In this document: positions 44,644-53,491 of the stretch, piece after piece
How the letters are laid out: every line of letters starts with the position of its first letter
Position numbering within the stretch: position 1 is the first letter of the stretch
NCBI GenBank assembly: GCA_022510745.1
Contig: JAFLSY010000008.1
Location: 62,001 to 126,000, forward strand
Reading direction: 5' to 3'
DNA from: Lachnospiraceae bacterium
GTDB lineage: Bacteria > Bacillota > Clostridia > Lachnospirales > Lachnospiraceae
Length of the DNA: 64,000 bases
Notes under the pieces: model-generated
What the model was told of the DNA's origin: nothing
What the model saw: only the letters and a program-made list of their open reading frames with translations
The model's database searches: none
Program-made: the position numbers and the translations under genes

Positions 44644-45459
44644 TTAACGATAAAGAATGGCTTCCGCCATTTTGACAGCTCTTACATTTTCTTTGATATC
44701 ATGCACCCGTACGAAAGCGCAGCCCTTTAACACCGCAAACACCGTTGTGACTAGTGTGCCCTCCAGCCTTTCCGATACAGGCAAATCCAGAGTCAGACCG
44801 ATAACGGATTTTCTGCTGCTTCCCAAGAGCAGGGGGCATCCCAGACCGTGAAAGGTTTCCAGACTGCGAAGTACCTGCAGATTCTGTTCGTAGGTCTTGC
44901 CAAAGCCCACGCCGGGATCTAAAATGATCATTTCCCGGGCAATCCCTGCCTGCGCCGCCAACTGCAGGGTTTCTTCCAAATCCTCCGTCATTTCCCGCAT
45001 CAAATCCTGATATCCTGCCTCTTTCCGATTGTGCATCAGACAGCAGGGCAGTCCGCTCTCTCCAATCACCCGGGCCATCTCACCGTCATATTTCAATCCC
45101 CAGATATCATTGATCAAATCGATGCCTGCCTCTATACCTGCTTTTGCTACGCTGCTTTTGTAGGTATCCAAGGAAACCGGAATATCAAATCTGGATTTTA
45201 CCGCCTCTATCACCGGCATTACCCGCATGATTTCTTCCTCGTCGGGAATCAGCGTATGACCGGGGCGGGTGGATTCTCCTCCGATATCCAGAATGTCCAT
45301 ACCTTCCGCCTGCATTTTCTCCACATGGTACAACGCGCTATCCAGCTCTTTCCATTTTCCGCCGTCAGAAAAAGAATCCGGTGTTACATTCAATATTCCA
45401 ATAACATATGTTTTTTTATTTGTGTCAAACTCTCTGCCGCCTATTTTCACCTTAACCAC
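44644..45459 (-). CDS. folP: Dihydropteroate synthase
   Basis: Joins 6-hydroxymethyl-dihydropterin pyrophosphate with p-aminobenzoate; the target of sulfonamides. The 271-residue enzyme has GILNVTPDSFSDGG, DIGGESTRPGH and the C-terminal RVHDIKENVRA signatures. The start is probably GTG. It lies between the HD protein and folBK in the folate operon. Confidence 0.94.
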   Translation of the reverse strand: MVKVKIGGREFDTNKKTYVIGILNVTPDSFSDGGKWKELDSALYHVEKMQAEGMDILDIGGESTRPGHTLIPDEEEIMRVMPVIEAVKSRFDIPVSLDTYKSSVAKAGIEAGIDLINDIWGLKYDGEMARVIGESGLPCCLMHNRKEAGYQDLMREMTEDLEETLQLAAQAGIAREMIILDPGVGFGKTYEQNLQVLRSLETFHGLGCPLLLGSSRKSVIGLTLDLPVSERLEGTLVTTVFAVLKGCAFVRVHDIKENVRAVKMAEAILYR

Positions 45460-45468
45460 AAACCTTTC

Positions 45469-46002
45469 TCAATAGCGGATCGTGAAATTCTTCTTGTCTT
45501 GTTTCCAATCACAGGCTTTTTCCGCTTTACAGGCAAAGCAGGCTCTGCTTGCCTTATCCGCCCGGTAAAGTATACCGCTTAAATCATGATTTTCGGCAAT
45601 TTTAACGGTTCTGTGCAGGCGGATCGCATTTATGATAACATCTGTTTCTTTTTCATCATAGCCGCAATCCGACAAAATGGACGGTGCAATCTCCGCGCTT
45701 GCCTGCTCATGAGGCGTTCCGTTTTCATACTGAATATGCCTGCCGATGTCATGGAGCAGCGCAGTGGCATAGACTACATCCTTTTGAATCGCCAACCCTT
45801 CCTCTAAATTTAATATCATGGCGATTCGCGCCACATCCAGCAAATGTGCCATATTGTGACGGCAGAAGCTTCTGTCAGCCTCTGCCGCCTCATTTTTCCG
45901 CATATTTTCTACAAATAAATCATGATTTAATATTTTGTCAATTCTCTCCATCTTTTCTGTTTGAACCTTCCGGGACATTTTTGCCCATCCTGTGATGGGC
46001 AT
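45469..46002 (-). CDS. HD-domain phosphohydrolase of the folate operon
   Basis: A 177-residue HD-superfamily protein: FCRHNMAHLLDVARIA, TALLHDIGRHIQYE and HEQASAE supply the metal-binding His and Asp residues. The C-terminus has a cysteine cluster (ACFACKAEKACDWKQDKKN). Its start overlaps the folE stop (TGATG) and folP follows after nine bases, so it is part of the folate unit. Folate synthesis needs a phosphatase acting on dihydroneopterin triphosphate between FolE and FolB, and no other candidate is in this operon. That role is inference. Confidence 0.82.
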   Translation of the reverse strand: MPITGWAKMSRKVQTEKMERIDKILNHDLFVENMRKNEAAEADRSFCRHNMAHLLDVARIAMILNLEEGLAIQKDVVYATALLHDIGRHIQYENGTPHEQASAEIAPSILSDCGYDEKETDVIINAIRLHRTVKIAENHDLSGILYRADKASRACFACKAEKACDWKQDKKNFTIRY

Positions 46003-46553
46003 CAGCGCAGCAGTTCAAAAAACTGCTCCTGCAGCTTTTGATTCTCTGCAAAATCCCCTCTTTTTGCAAGGGTTACCGTCCTGCTGCCGGGTTTCTTAAT
46101 GCCGCGCATGGTCATGCACATATGCTCCGCTTCCGCCATCACCATAACCCCCTTCGGAGCCAGATGCTCCATAATGGCATCCGCAATCTGTTCCGTCATC
46201 TGCTCCTGCAGCTGCAGTCTTCTGGCATATACTTCCACCGTACGCGCCAGTTTGCTTAAGCCCACTACCCTGCCGTCCGGAATATAAGCAATATGTACCT
46301 GCCCGTAAAAGGGCATCATATGATGTTCACAGGTGGAGTAAAAGACAATATTTTTTTCCAACACCATTTCGCTGCTGCCTACGGTAAAGGTCTTCTGCAA
46401 ATGTACGCCGGCATCTTCCCGCATGCCGCCAAAGATTTCCTCATACATTCTGGCAACACGCTCCGGTGTTTCCACCAGACCTTCTCTTGCGCCATCCTCT
46501 CCGATACCCTCTAAAATCAGCCGGACTCCGGCTTCTATTTTTTCTTTGTCCAC
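46002..46553 (-). CDS. folE: GTP cyclohydrolase I
   Basis: Converts GTP to 7,8-dihydroneopterin triphosphate, the first folate step. The 183-residue type IA enzyme has the zinc and active-site motifs [12 protein letters not shown] and [19 protein letters not shown], plus MCMTMRGI with the second zinc cysteine. The start is a GTG, 20 bases after the end of folC. It is coupled to the HD protein by a one-base overlap. Confidence 0.95.
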   Translation of the reverse strand: MDKEKIEAGVRLILEGIGEDGAREGLVETPERVARMYEEIFGGMREDAGVHLQKTFTVGSSEMVLEKNIVFYSTCEHHMMPFYGQVHIAYIPDGRVVGLSKLARTVEVYARRLQLQEQMTEQIADAIMEHLAPKGVMVMAEAEHMCMTMRGIKKPGSRTVTLAKRGDFAENQKLQEQFFELLR

Positions 46554-46572
46554 TTTACCATCACCCGCTGTC

Positions 46573-47889
46573 TCAGCGTTCCTTTCCGGGTTTCTTCTGA
46601 CGTTTCTGTAAAATTGCCTGCAGTCGTCCCAAATAAGACAGAGAGCCGAATGCCAGAATCACATCCTCCCTGCCGGCAAGCAGATAAGCCATCTCCACTG
46701 CCTCTTCCAAACTTCCCGCAGCCGTCACTCTGGGATGATATTCCTTTACAGCTTCCGCCATTGACAGCGCCGGCAGCGCCCGAGGATTCTCCGGCGGCGT
46801 CACCGTAATGATCTGGTCCGCATAGGCATAGGTTTCCGCAATGACTTTTTCGTACTCCTTATCTCTTAACATCCCCATTATATAAATAATTCTCTTATTT
46901 GTAAAATAGAAACGCATGGAATCCGCAAGTTTTTTGGCAGCGTCTTCGTTGTGAGCCCCATCTATAATGAAGAGAGGTTTTTTTGCTGCTATCTCAAAAC
47001 GCCCCGGCCACTTCGTGGTAAGGAGCCCTTCACGCAGTCTTCGTTCCTCCACAGGATAGCCGCATTCTTCCAGTTTTCCAATGACCTCCACCGCCAAAAC
47101 GGCATTTTCTACCTGATGCTTGCCGGACAGAGAAATTTCCAGATTCTCATACCGCCTGCCCTTGCTGTCCACATAGGAGAATTTTTGTTTCTCCAAACCG
47201 TAGCGTACCTTCAGCGCCTCTCCTGCCAAAGTCAATGCACAGCCCTTCTCTCGCGCTTCCTTCTCAATGACCGAAAGCACCTCCGTCTCCTGGGCCGTGC
47301 TTATCACCTGACAATTCTCTTTTATAATACCCGCCTTATGCCATGCAATTTCCGTCAGATTCCGCCCTAAATACTGCATATGGTCCATGCTGATAGAGGT
47401 CAGTACCGCTGCCTTCACATTCTGTATCAGGTTGGTAGCATCCTCCCTGCCGCCCATGCCGGTCTCCAGTACTACAATATCACAGCCTTTCTCCCGAAAA
47501 TGAAGAAAAGCCGCCGCTGTTTCCACTTCAAATACGGTGGGATGAGGCAGCCCGCTTGCCGTCATTCTTTTGCAGGCTTCTTCTACCTGCTCCATACAGT
47601 CACACAGCTCCCGCTTGAAAATCGGTCTGCCGTTTACCTGTATTTTCTCCCGGTAATCTGCAATAACAGGGGATAGATAGCACCCCACCCTATACCCGGC
47701 ACATTTTAAAACAGTGGAAATATAGGCTAACACGGAGCCTTTGCCGTTGGTCCCCGCGATATGAACAAATGCAATATCTTTCTGCGGATTGCCCAACTCT
47801 TCACAGAGTCTTGTTATGCCCACAAGCCCCGGTACAATGCCGATTCCCTGCAGGGACTCAATATATTCTAAGGTTTCCTGATAATTCAT
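46573..47889 (-). CDS. folC: Folylpolyglutamate / dihydrofolate synthase
   Basis: Adds glutamate to dihydropteroate and folates. The 438-residue Mur-ligase family enzyme has the P-loop [23 protein letters not shown] and the C-terminal domain with [15 protein letters not shown]. The ATG at 47889 ([10 protein letters not shown]) is preceded by AAAGGG; the upstream 22 codons are not conserved. It heads the operon folC-folE-HD-folP-folBK and diverges from a small membrane gene 36 bases away. Confidence 0.94.
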   Translation of the reverse strand: MNYQETLEYIESLQGIGIVPGLVGITRLCEELGNPQKDIAFVHIAGTNGKGSVLAYISTVLKCAGYRVGCYLSPVIADYREKIQVNGRPIFKRELCDCMEQVEEACKRMTASGLPHPTVFEVETAAAFLHFREKGCDIVVLETGMGGREDATNLIQNVKAAVLTSISMDHMQYLGRNLTEIAWHKAGIIKENCQVISTAQETEVLSVIEKEAREKGCALTLAGEALKVRYGLEKQKFSYVDSKGRRYENLEISLSGKHQVENAVLAVEVIGKLEECGYPVEERRLREGLLTTKWPGRFEIAAKKPLFIIDGAHNEDAAKKLADSMRFYFTNKRIIYIMGMLRDKEYEKVIAETYAYADQIITVTPPENPRALPALSMAEAVKEYHPRVTAAGSLEEAVEMAYLLAGREDVILAFGSLSYLGRLQAILQKRQKKPGKER

Positions 47890-47925
47890 GGTATATTTTT
47901 CCCTTTCCCGGACATACTTCTTCTT

Positions 47926-48330
47926 ATGAAAAAATACATTCACAATTTTATTCATTGCGGCATTCTGGGCTGGTGCATGGAAATCCTTTTCACGGCTCTG
48001 GATTCCTTTAGAAAACGAAAATTTACTTTAAAAGGGAACACCTCTGTCTGGATGTTTCCCATCTACGGCTGTGCCAGCTTTTTAGCTCCCGTTTATCACC
48101 TGCTAAAGAACAAATCCCCCTTTGTCAGAGGATTGGCCTATGCTCTTTTCATTTTTACAGGAGAATATATCAGTGGCATGCTGCTTTCTAAAAAAAGCCT
48201 CTGTCCCTGGGATTACAGCCGCTCCCGGTGGCAGATCAAAAAAATTGTCCGGCTGGACTATCTGCCCTGCTGGTTCTTTGCCGGTCTGCTTTTTGAAAGA
48301 CTTTTCAGAGAAAACGAAGGACGGAGGTAA
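47926..48330 (+). CDS. Small membrane protein, putative ABC-transporter type IV (PF06541-like)
   Basis: A 134-residue protein with about four hydrophobic segments. The pattern CGILGWCMEILF, then NTSVWMFPIYGCASF and GEYISGMLL, matches the family labelled putative ABC-transporter type IV in Pfam, whose real function is unknown. No clear ribosome binding site precedes the ATG. It diverges from folC and converges on the PH-domain gene; no operon partner is visible. Confidence 0.72.
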   Translation: MKKYIHNFIHCGILGWCMEILFTALDSFRKRKFTLKGNTSVWMFPIYGCASFLAPVYHLLKNKSPFVRGLAYALFIFTGEYISGMLLSKKSLCPWDYSRSRWQIKKIVRLDYLPCWFFAGLLFERLFRENEGRR

Positions 48331-48362
48331 ATATACCACCGTCCTGTTTTTCCTATAAGAAA

Positions 48363-48761
48363 CTACATATCATCGTCCGCATCCACCATGGCGTCCGCTC
48401 CGATATTCAGCGTATTCAGAGTCCGTCTCTTCATACGCGCCGCCTCCGATGCTTCCAAAATATAGTTCTTGATATCCTTGGAATGCTTGATATGGGTAAG
48501 CATCAGCTTAGGATGGGTGGTATCACCTGTGAAACAGGTAATGCTGCCAAGTCCGAAAATACGCTCCATCAGACTGGCCGTATGCTGCACATCCTGTACT
48601 TTGTACATATAGCAGTCATTTTCTATCTTTCTTAGAAATCCTTGATCCATCGTTATCATATCATCTTTGATAATATACTTGGTAAAAGTAAAAGGCAGAC
48701 CTAAAAACAACCATCTCTTTGTCTCTGCAAATACAACGCCCTCGCTTAATTTTTTCGCCAT
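48363..48761 (-). CDS. PH-domain-like protein
   Basis: A 132-residue soluble protein resembling bacterial PH domains (bPH2/DUF304): KRWLFLGLPFTFTKYIIKDD, then FLRKIENDCYMYKVQDVQHT and ERIFGLGSITCFTGDTTHP. The ATG at 48761 follows AAAGGAG. It has its own consensus promoter. The role is unknown; relatives often lie near membrane proteins. Confidence 0.76.
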   Translation of the reverse strand: MAKKLSEGVVFAETKRWLFLGLPFTFTKYIIKDDMITMDQGFLRKIENDCYMYKVQDVQHTASLMERIFGLGSITCFTGDTTHPKLMLTHIKHSKDIKNYILEASEAARMKRRTLNTLNIGADAMVDADDDM

Positions 48762-48820
48762 ACGCTCGCTCCTTTTCTGCCGTATTATATACAAACATGC
48801 TTCCAGTTATTTTCCTATTT

Positions 48821-48849
48821 ATTATACTAGAATCCCCTGTAATATGCAA
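48821..48849 (-). promoter_or_regulatory. Promoter of the PH-domain gene
   Basis: TTGCAT (48844-48849) and TATAAT (48821-48826), 17 bases apart on the minus strand. Confidence 0.7.
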
Positions 48850-48902
48850 GGAATATTGATGCAGGAATGGAATTATGGATTCATCTTACCGCAATTTCCG
48901 CA

Positions 48903-48931
48903 TTGAAACTTTTCCCGTATTGTGGTATCAT
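48903..48931 (+). promoter_or_regulatory. Promoter of the nitroreductase gene
   Basis: TTGAAA (48903-48908) and TATCAT (48926-48931), 17 bases apart, 37 bases before the start codon. Confidence 0.7.
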
Positions 48932-48967
48932 AACCAAAGAAATAAGATTGCTTAAAGGAGGGTCTCC

Positions 48968-49507
48968 ATGACAGCCAATGATTGTATCCGAGGACGCAGA
49001 AGTATCAGACAGTTTACTGACAAACCGGTCCCCCATGATGTACTTGCCTCCGTTGTTGAAACGGCATCCTATGCCCCCAGCTGGAAGCACACCCAGATTG
49101 TACGTTATATTGCACTGGAAGGAGAACTCAAGGATAAAATTGCTGAGGAATGCACCTCCGCTTATGCAAAGAACGGTGAAATCATCAAGAACGCCCCCAT
49201 GCTGATTGCTGTTACCTTTATTAAGAACCGCAGCGGTTTTGAAAGGGACGGTTCTTTCAGCACTCCTAAAGAGGGCGGCTGGCAGATGTTTGACACCGGC
49301 ATTGCTGCAGAGGCCTTTTGTCTGGCAGCTTACGAGCAGGGACTTGGAACCGTTATTATGGGTATTTTTGATGATGCCAAGGCAGCTTCTCTTTTGGAAC
49401 TTCCCGAAGACAGAGAATTGGCAGCTCTGATCCCCATCGGTTATCCCGCAGAGTCACCTGTTGCTCCCAAAAGAAAACCTGTAGAGGAATTATTATCATA
49501 TAAATGA
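48968..49507 (+). CDS. Nitroreductase family flavoprotein
   Basis: A 179-residue FMN oxidoreductase of the nitroreductase fold. RGRRSIRQFTDKPVP at the start binds the FMN phosphate, followed by ASYAPSWKHTQ and the C-terminal AALIPIGYPAESP. These enzymes reduce nitro compounds, quinones or enones with NAD(P)H; the true substrate cannot be told. AAAGGAGG precedes the ATG. It is monocistronic, with its own promoter and terminator. Confidence 0.9.
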   Translation: MTANDCIRGRRSIRQFTDKPVPHDVLASVVETASYAPSWKHTQIVRYIALEGELKDKIAEECTSAYAKNGEIIKNAPMLIAVTFIKNRSGFERDGSFSTPKEGGWQMFDTGIAAEAFCLAAYEQGLGTVIMGIFDDAKAASLLELPEDRELAALIPIGYPAESPVAPKRKPVEELLSYK

Positions 49508-49514
49508 AACCAAG

Positions 49515-49545
49515 ATCGAAGAGATTGACATCTCTTCGATTTTTT
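49515..49545 (+). terminator. Terminator of the nitroreductase gene
   Basis: ATCGAAGAGAT-TGAC-ATCTCTTCGAT followed by six T, eight bases after the stop codon. Confidence 0.9.
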
Positions 49546-49618
49546 AAGGTGAAAAGTTGGAATGTTCCATTCAAATATTGAATTGATGTCCGCCAAAGGC
49601 GGGCAGGGAGGTGTAAGT

Positions 49619-50536
49619 ATGAAACATTTAATGAGTCCCCTGGATTTTACCACTGAGGAACTGGAAGAGCTTTTTAAACTGGCAAAGGATATTGAACAAA
49701 ATCCTGCCAAGTATGCCCATGCCTGCTCCGGTAAAGTAATGGCAACCTGCTTTTACGAACCCAGTACCCGTACACGCTTAAGCTTTGAATCCGCCATGCT
49801 GCATCTGGGCGGACAAGTTCTGGGCTTCTCCGATGCCGCCAGTTCTTCCGCTGCAAAAGGTGAGAGTGTATCCGATACCATCCGTATCATTTCCTGCTAT
49901 GCAGATATCTGTGCCATGCGCCATCCTAAGGAGGGTGCTCCCATGGTTGCAGCAGAGAAATCAGGCATTCCCGTTATCAATGCAGGCGACGGCGGCCACC
50001 AGCATCCCACACAGACTCTGACGGACCTGCTCACTATACATAGTTTAAAGGGCAGGCTGGATAATCTGACCATCGGTCTGTGCGGCGATCTGAAATTCGG
50101 CCGTACCGTCCACTCCCTGATCCATGCACTGGTACGCTATCCCAATATCCGCTTTATCTTTATCTCCCCTGAGGAATTGAAGGTACCGGATTATATTACC
50201 GATATGCTAAAGGAAAAGAATATCCCCTACGAGGAAGTCATCCGTCTGGAAAATGTTATGCCTTCCTTGGATTTACTGTATATGACCAGAGTACAGAAGG
50301 AACGTTTCTTCAACGAAGAGGACTATGTCCGCCTGAAGGATTTTTATATACTCGATACCGCCAAGATGGAACTGGCCAGACAGGATATGCTCGTACTTCA
50401 TCCCCTTCCCAGAGTCAACGAAATTTCCGTAGAAGTGGACGAAGACCCCAGAGCCGTCTATTTTAAACAAGCCCAGTACGGCGTTTATGTACGCATGGCC
50501 TTGATTCTGACGCTGCTTGGCATCACAGTGGATTAA
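49619..50536 (+). CDS. pyrB: Aspartate carbamoyltransferase catalytic subunit
   Basis: Forms carbamoyl-aspartate in pyrimidine synthesis. The 305-residue enzyme shows the carbamoyl-phosphate loop [10 protein letters not shown] near residue 53, [12 protein letters not shown] and the C-terminal [11 protein letters not shown]. The ATG at 49619 follows GGGAGGTG; an upstream ATG adds a non-conserved tail. It is paired with pyrI, implying an allosteric PyrB-PyrI complex like that of E. coli, unlike the Bacillus enzyme. No leader attenuator was recognised. Confidence 0.96.
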   Translation: MKHLMSPLDFTTEELEELFKLAKDIEQNPAKYAHACSGKVMATCFYEPSTRTRLSFESAMLHLGGQVLGFSDAASSSAAKGESVSDTIRIISCYADICAMRHPKEGAPMVAAEKSGIPVINAGDGGHQHPTQTLTDLLTIHSLKGRLDNLTIGLCGDLKFGRTVHSLIHALVRYPNIRFIFISPEELKVPDYITDMLKEKNIPYEEVIRLENVMPSLDLLYMTRVQKERFFNEEDYVRLKDFYILDTAKMELARQDMLVLHPLPRVNEISVEVDEDPRAVYFKQAQYGVYVRMALILTLLGITVD

Positions 50537-50549
50537 AGGAGGAAGAGCG

Positions 50550-50984
50550 ATGTTAAATGTAGGAAAAATAGAAGAAGGTTTTGTACTGGACCATATTAAA
50601 GCCGGAAAGAGCATGGATATTTACGAACATCTGCAGCTAGGCAAACTGGACTGCACCGTGGCCATCATTAAGAATGCCCGCAGTGAAAAAATGGGAAAAA
50701 AAGACATCTTGAAAGTAGAATGTGATATTAACCAGCTGAATTTGGATGTACTGGCCTTCATCGACCACAATATTACCGTCAACGTGATCAAGGACGGAGA
50801 AATTGTGGATAAGAAAGAACTGGTGCTTCCTAAAATGATCAAAAATGTGATTCGCTGCAAAAATCCCCGCTGCATTACCTCCATTGAGCAGGAACTGCCG
50901 CATATTTTTGTGCTCTCCGATGAAAAGAAAGAAATTTACCGCTGCAAATACTGTGAAGAGAAAGCGGCTCCCATGTTCAAATAA
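50550..50984 (+). CDS. pyrI: Aspartate carbamoyltransferase regulatory subunit
   Basis: A 144-residue regulatory chain that binds nucleotides and a structural zinc. The N-terminal effector domain (IEEGFVLDHIKAGKSMDIY) is followed by the zinc domain with four cysteines (RCKNPRCITS and YRCKYCEEK). AAAGGAGG precedes the ATG, 13 bases after pyrB. It gives the enzyme CTP/ATP control. Confidence 0.95.
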   Translation: MLNVGKIEEGFVLDHIKAGKSMDIYEHLQLGKLDCTVAIIKNARSEKMGKKDILKVECDINQLNLDVLAFIDHNITVNVIKDGEIVDKKELVLPKMIKNVIRCKNPRCITSIEQELPHIFVLSDEKKEIYRCKYCEEKAAPMFK

Positions 50985-50986
50985 GT

Positions 50987-51757
50987 TTATCTGTAAAGCT
51001 CTGCTTCTAAGCAGAGCTTTCCTTTTTTTGTTTCATATTTCACACCCAGGAACACAAATTTGCCATATCCTCTGACATTTACGGTTTCCCCGGGCTTTAG
51101 TATACGGCTATTGTTTTCCACAAGGCGGCCGTCCACATAGACTCTGGCGCTCTGAAACAGCGCCAGACTTTCATTTCTGGATATTTGATAGAGCTTGGAC
51201 AAACAGCCATCCAGGCGCAGGGAACTTGTCAGCACTTCTTTGATCTCGGGCTCGTCTGCTTTCGTGCCCTCCATCCCCTCCACTACTCGACATGCCACAT
51301 GGGTATGTTTGATCTGTGTAAGATTTTCACAAATAAATTCCTCCATAGAAGAAAGGCAGTACAGATATCCTTCCCGCTCCCCCACCCGGATATCCCCGAT
51401 ACATCCTCGCTCGATTCCCAAATTCATCAACGCTCCCAGAAAATCCCTGTGAGAAAAATCGTCGGAAAACTTGGAAAGCAGGGGCTTCACATGAAGACAG
51501 GATATGGGATAGTCTTCCGTATAACCGAATTCCTCTGGCGAACCGAAGCGTATGATCTTCCGTTCTGCTCTTTCATCCCCTCCAAATAAAGCAGGATGGG
51601 AAAACAAAAGCTCTTTTTCCATCCTGTAATACGCATCCAGCTCCGCCAGCCCCAGAAAAGCGCTAAAGGTGTAAATATTCTGCCTATAGGACTTTTCCGC
51701 CAGCTCTTTTAGCCGTTTCTGCAATTGTATGATATCTTTTTCCGAATTTAATGCCAT
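50987..51757 (-). CDS. ylmH: YlmH-like S4-domain RNA-binding protein
   Basis: A 256-residue protein with an N-terminal RRM-like region and a C-terminal S4 domain (about 180-245: RLDGCLSKLYQISRNESLAL, FQSARVYVDGRLVENNSRIL). YlmH binds ribosomes and has been linked to rescue of stalled 50S subunits alongside RqcH in Bacillus; rqcH is present at 36829-38565. Its ATG at 51757 lies two bases after the ZIP transporter stop, so it is the last gene of that operon. Confidence 0.88.
   Translation of the reverse strand: MALNSEKDIIQLQKRLKELAEKSYRQNIYTFSAFLGLAELDAYYRMEKELLFSHPALFGGDERAERKIIRFGSPEEFGYTEDYPISCLHVKPLLSKFSDDFSHRDFLGALMNLGIERGCIGDIRVGEREGYLYCLSSMEEFICENLTQIKHTHVACRVVEGMEGTKADEPEIKEVLTSSLRLDGCLSKLYQISRNESLALFQSARVYVDGRLVENNSRILKPGETVNVRGYGKFVFLGVKYETKKGKLCLEAELYR
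50995..51029 (+). terminator. pyrBI terminator lying inside ylmH
   Basis: AAAGCTCTGC-TTCTAA-GCAGAGCTTT followed by CCTTTTTTT, 10 bases after the pyrI stop. The same bases encode the last residues of the convergent ylmH gene. Confidence 0.88.
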
Positions 51758-51759
51758 AG

Positions 51760-52548
51760 CTACCCCAATGCCACATCCAATATCATCATCAGTAAAAAAC
51801 CGACCAGTACACCGATGGTACCCGCATGGGAATGTTCCCCCAAATGCGCCTCCGGTATCAATTCTTCCACCACCACATAAATCATGGCGCCGGCCGCAAA
51901 GGATAAAAGCCAGGGCATATAGGGCACCAACAAAGCAGCTAAGAGTACCGTCAGAATACCGAAGATCGGCTCCACAATACCGGACAAACAGCCGCATAAG
52001 AAAGCCTTTCCGGCTGTAGTTCCTTCCTTTTTTAACGGCAGGGAAATAGCCGCTCCTTCCGGAAAATTCTGAATACCGATACCGATCGCCAGTGCAAAAG
52101 CAGCTGCATAAGCGGCACCGCCGCCCTCTAAGGCCGCATTGGCAAAAGCCAACCCCATGGCCATTCCTTCCGGAATGTTGTGGAGCGTTACGGCAAATAC
52201 CATCAAAGTTGTTCTATGCAGAGAAGTCCTGGGGCCCTCCGCCTCTCTCTCCCCTATATGCAGATGGGGAATCAACTTATCCATCAGCAGCAAAAAGCAG
52301 GCTCCCAAAGCAAATCCGCCGGCTGCGGGTACCCAGCCGATACTGCCGGTTTCCTCCGCCTGCTCAATGGCCGGCATCAAAAGTGACCACACACTTGCGG
52401 CAATCATCACACCTGCCGCAAATCCCAGAAAAGATTTGTGCACAGATTCCTTCATTTCCTTTCTGAAAAAAAAGACCACAGCTGCACCAAGTGTAGTCAT
52501 GAGCCAGGCAAAACCGGTTCCCTCCAGAGCCAGCACTATAGTACTCAT
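51760..52548 (-). CDS. ZIP family metal transporter
   Basis: A 262-residue membrane transporter, probably importing zinc. Eight hydrophobic segments and the two metal-site helices are visible: LHNIPEGMAMGLA (about 120-132) and IQNFPEGAAISLP (about 160-172). The variable loop holds HLHIGERE. Its placement after two COG0523 GTPases, one with a huge His tract, supports zinc. Some ZIP proteins of this bacterial clade carry other divalent metals. Confidence 0.92.
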   Translation of the reverse strand: MSTIVLALEGTGFAWLMTTLGAAVVFFFRKEMKESVHKSFLGFAAGVMIAASVWSLLMPAIEQAEETGSIGWVPAAGGFALGACFLLLMDKLIPHLHIGEREAEGPRTSLHRTTLMVFAVTLHNIPEGMAMGLAFANAALEGGGAAYAAAFALAIGIGIQNFPEGAAISLPLKKEGTTAGKAFLCGCLSGIVEPIFGILTVLLAALLVPYMPWLLSFAAGAMIYVVVEELIPEAHLGEHSHAGTIGVLVGFLLMMILDVALG

Positions 52549-52556
52549 AAAACCTC

Positions 52557-53486
52557 CTAATTAAAGCTGATTACTTCATTTTTGGGGGCCTTCGCCTTTT
52601 CCACACTGACAGCGTGCAGAACAGGTCCCTCTCCCCTGTAATCCTCCCAATATTCCTTCTCCACCTTTGCCCGTACTCTTACCCATTCCTTCTGGGCCAG
52701 ATCCTCCGCTCCGGCATATTCACAGGCATAACCCAAGAAGGCCATATCGTCGGCACAGCAGGTCATGGCCATCCGTCCCGGAACAAAATATCCTTTGGGA
52801 AAGCTTTCCGGTCGCAGAACCATGGCAACAAATTCCACAGTCTTTCCTGCGTAACGCTCCAGATGCTCCATACTGTCCAGATACCAGATTCCGTAACCAT
52901 AATCATCCAGTTTGAGCACCTCCGCTTTCAGATCATAGGGCAGATCGTCCTCCATGATCGAATTGATCTCGCCGTTAGCATCTTCAAAAATAATCTCGGC
53001 TTTGGGATTGACCGCTTTGACATTCCGCTTGTAGCTGCTTAAATCCTGAATGCCGTCACAGCGGTTAAAAATGATCATTTCCGAGTTCCGTATCATCTCG
53101 GCCAACAGAGAACGCATATTGGTGTAATACATGGGAAAGGTGGAGCCATCGATGGTCGTAATCTGCTGCTCAACTTTCCAGTGCCAAGGCAGCTTCATGT
53201 TCTTAAAATTCCACATTCCGTTATATTCTATGATAATCCGCTCCGGCCTGTGCTTCTTTTCCAATTCGATAAGACGGCTGGGCGTAAAATCGGACTCCTC
53301 CTCTATTACCTCTACTACGGAACGACTCCTTCTTAACAGCTCCGGATCATATTCTATTTCTCCTTCTTCACAGAGAAGAATCAGTGTCTTTCCCTTCATC
53401 TGAAAATAAGGCTGTGCCAGCGTATAAGTAATAAACTCTGTCTTACCACTCTCCAGAAATCCGTTGATGATATAAACCGCTTTCAT
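52557..53486 (-). CDS. COG0523-like GTPase fused to a YcgQ-type C-terminal domain
   Basis: A 309-residue protein. The N-terminal part is a G3E GTPase (P-loop NGFLESGKTEF at 8-18, NRCDG base-recognition motif near 140) but lacks the CxCC metal motif. The C-terminal part (about 215-300: GKTVEFVAMVLRPE, GRMAMTCCADDMAFLGYACE) resembles the C-terminal domain of TIGR03943/YcgQ proteins, which pair with a predicted zinc-regulated permease. It sits between the His-rich GTPase and the ZIP gene. Role in metal delivery is inferred. Confidence 0.8.
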   Translation of the reverse strand: MKAVYIINGFLESGKTEFITYTLAQPYFQMKGKTLILLCEEGEIEYDPELLRRSRSVVEVIEEESDFTPSRLIELEKKHRPERIIIEYNGMWNFKNMKLPWHWKVEQQITTIDGSTFPMYYTNMRSLLAEMIRNSEMIIFNRCDGIQDLSSYKRNVKAVNPKAEIIFEDANGEINSIMEDDLPYDLKAEVLKLDDYGYGIWYLDSMEHLERYAGKTVEFVAMVLRPESFPKGYFVPGRMAMTCCADDMAFLGYACEYAGAEDLAQKEWVRVRAKVEKEYWEDYRGEGPVLHAVSVEKAKAPKNEVISFN

Positions 53487-53491
53487 TCCTC

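Noticed and set aside
49546-49618. Pyrimidine-responsive attenuator or PyrR site before pyrB
   Set aside because: The leader is about 70 bases and I could find neither a PyrR anti-antiterminator motif nor a UTP-sensitive leader peptide.
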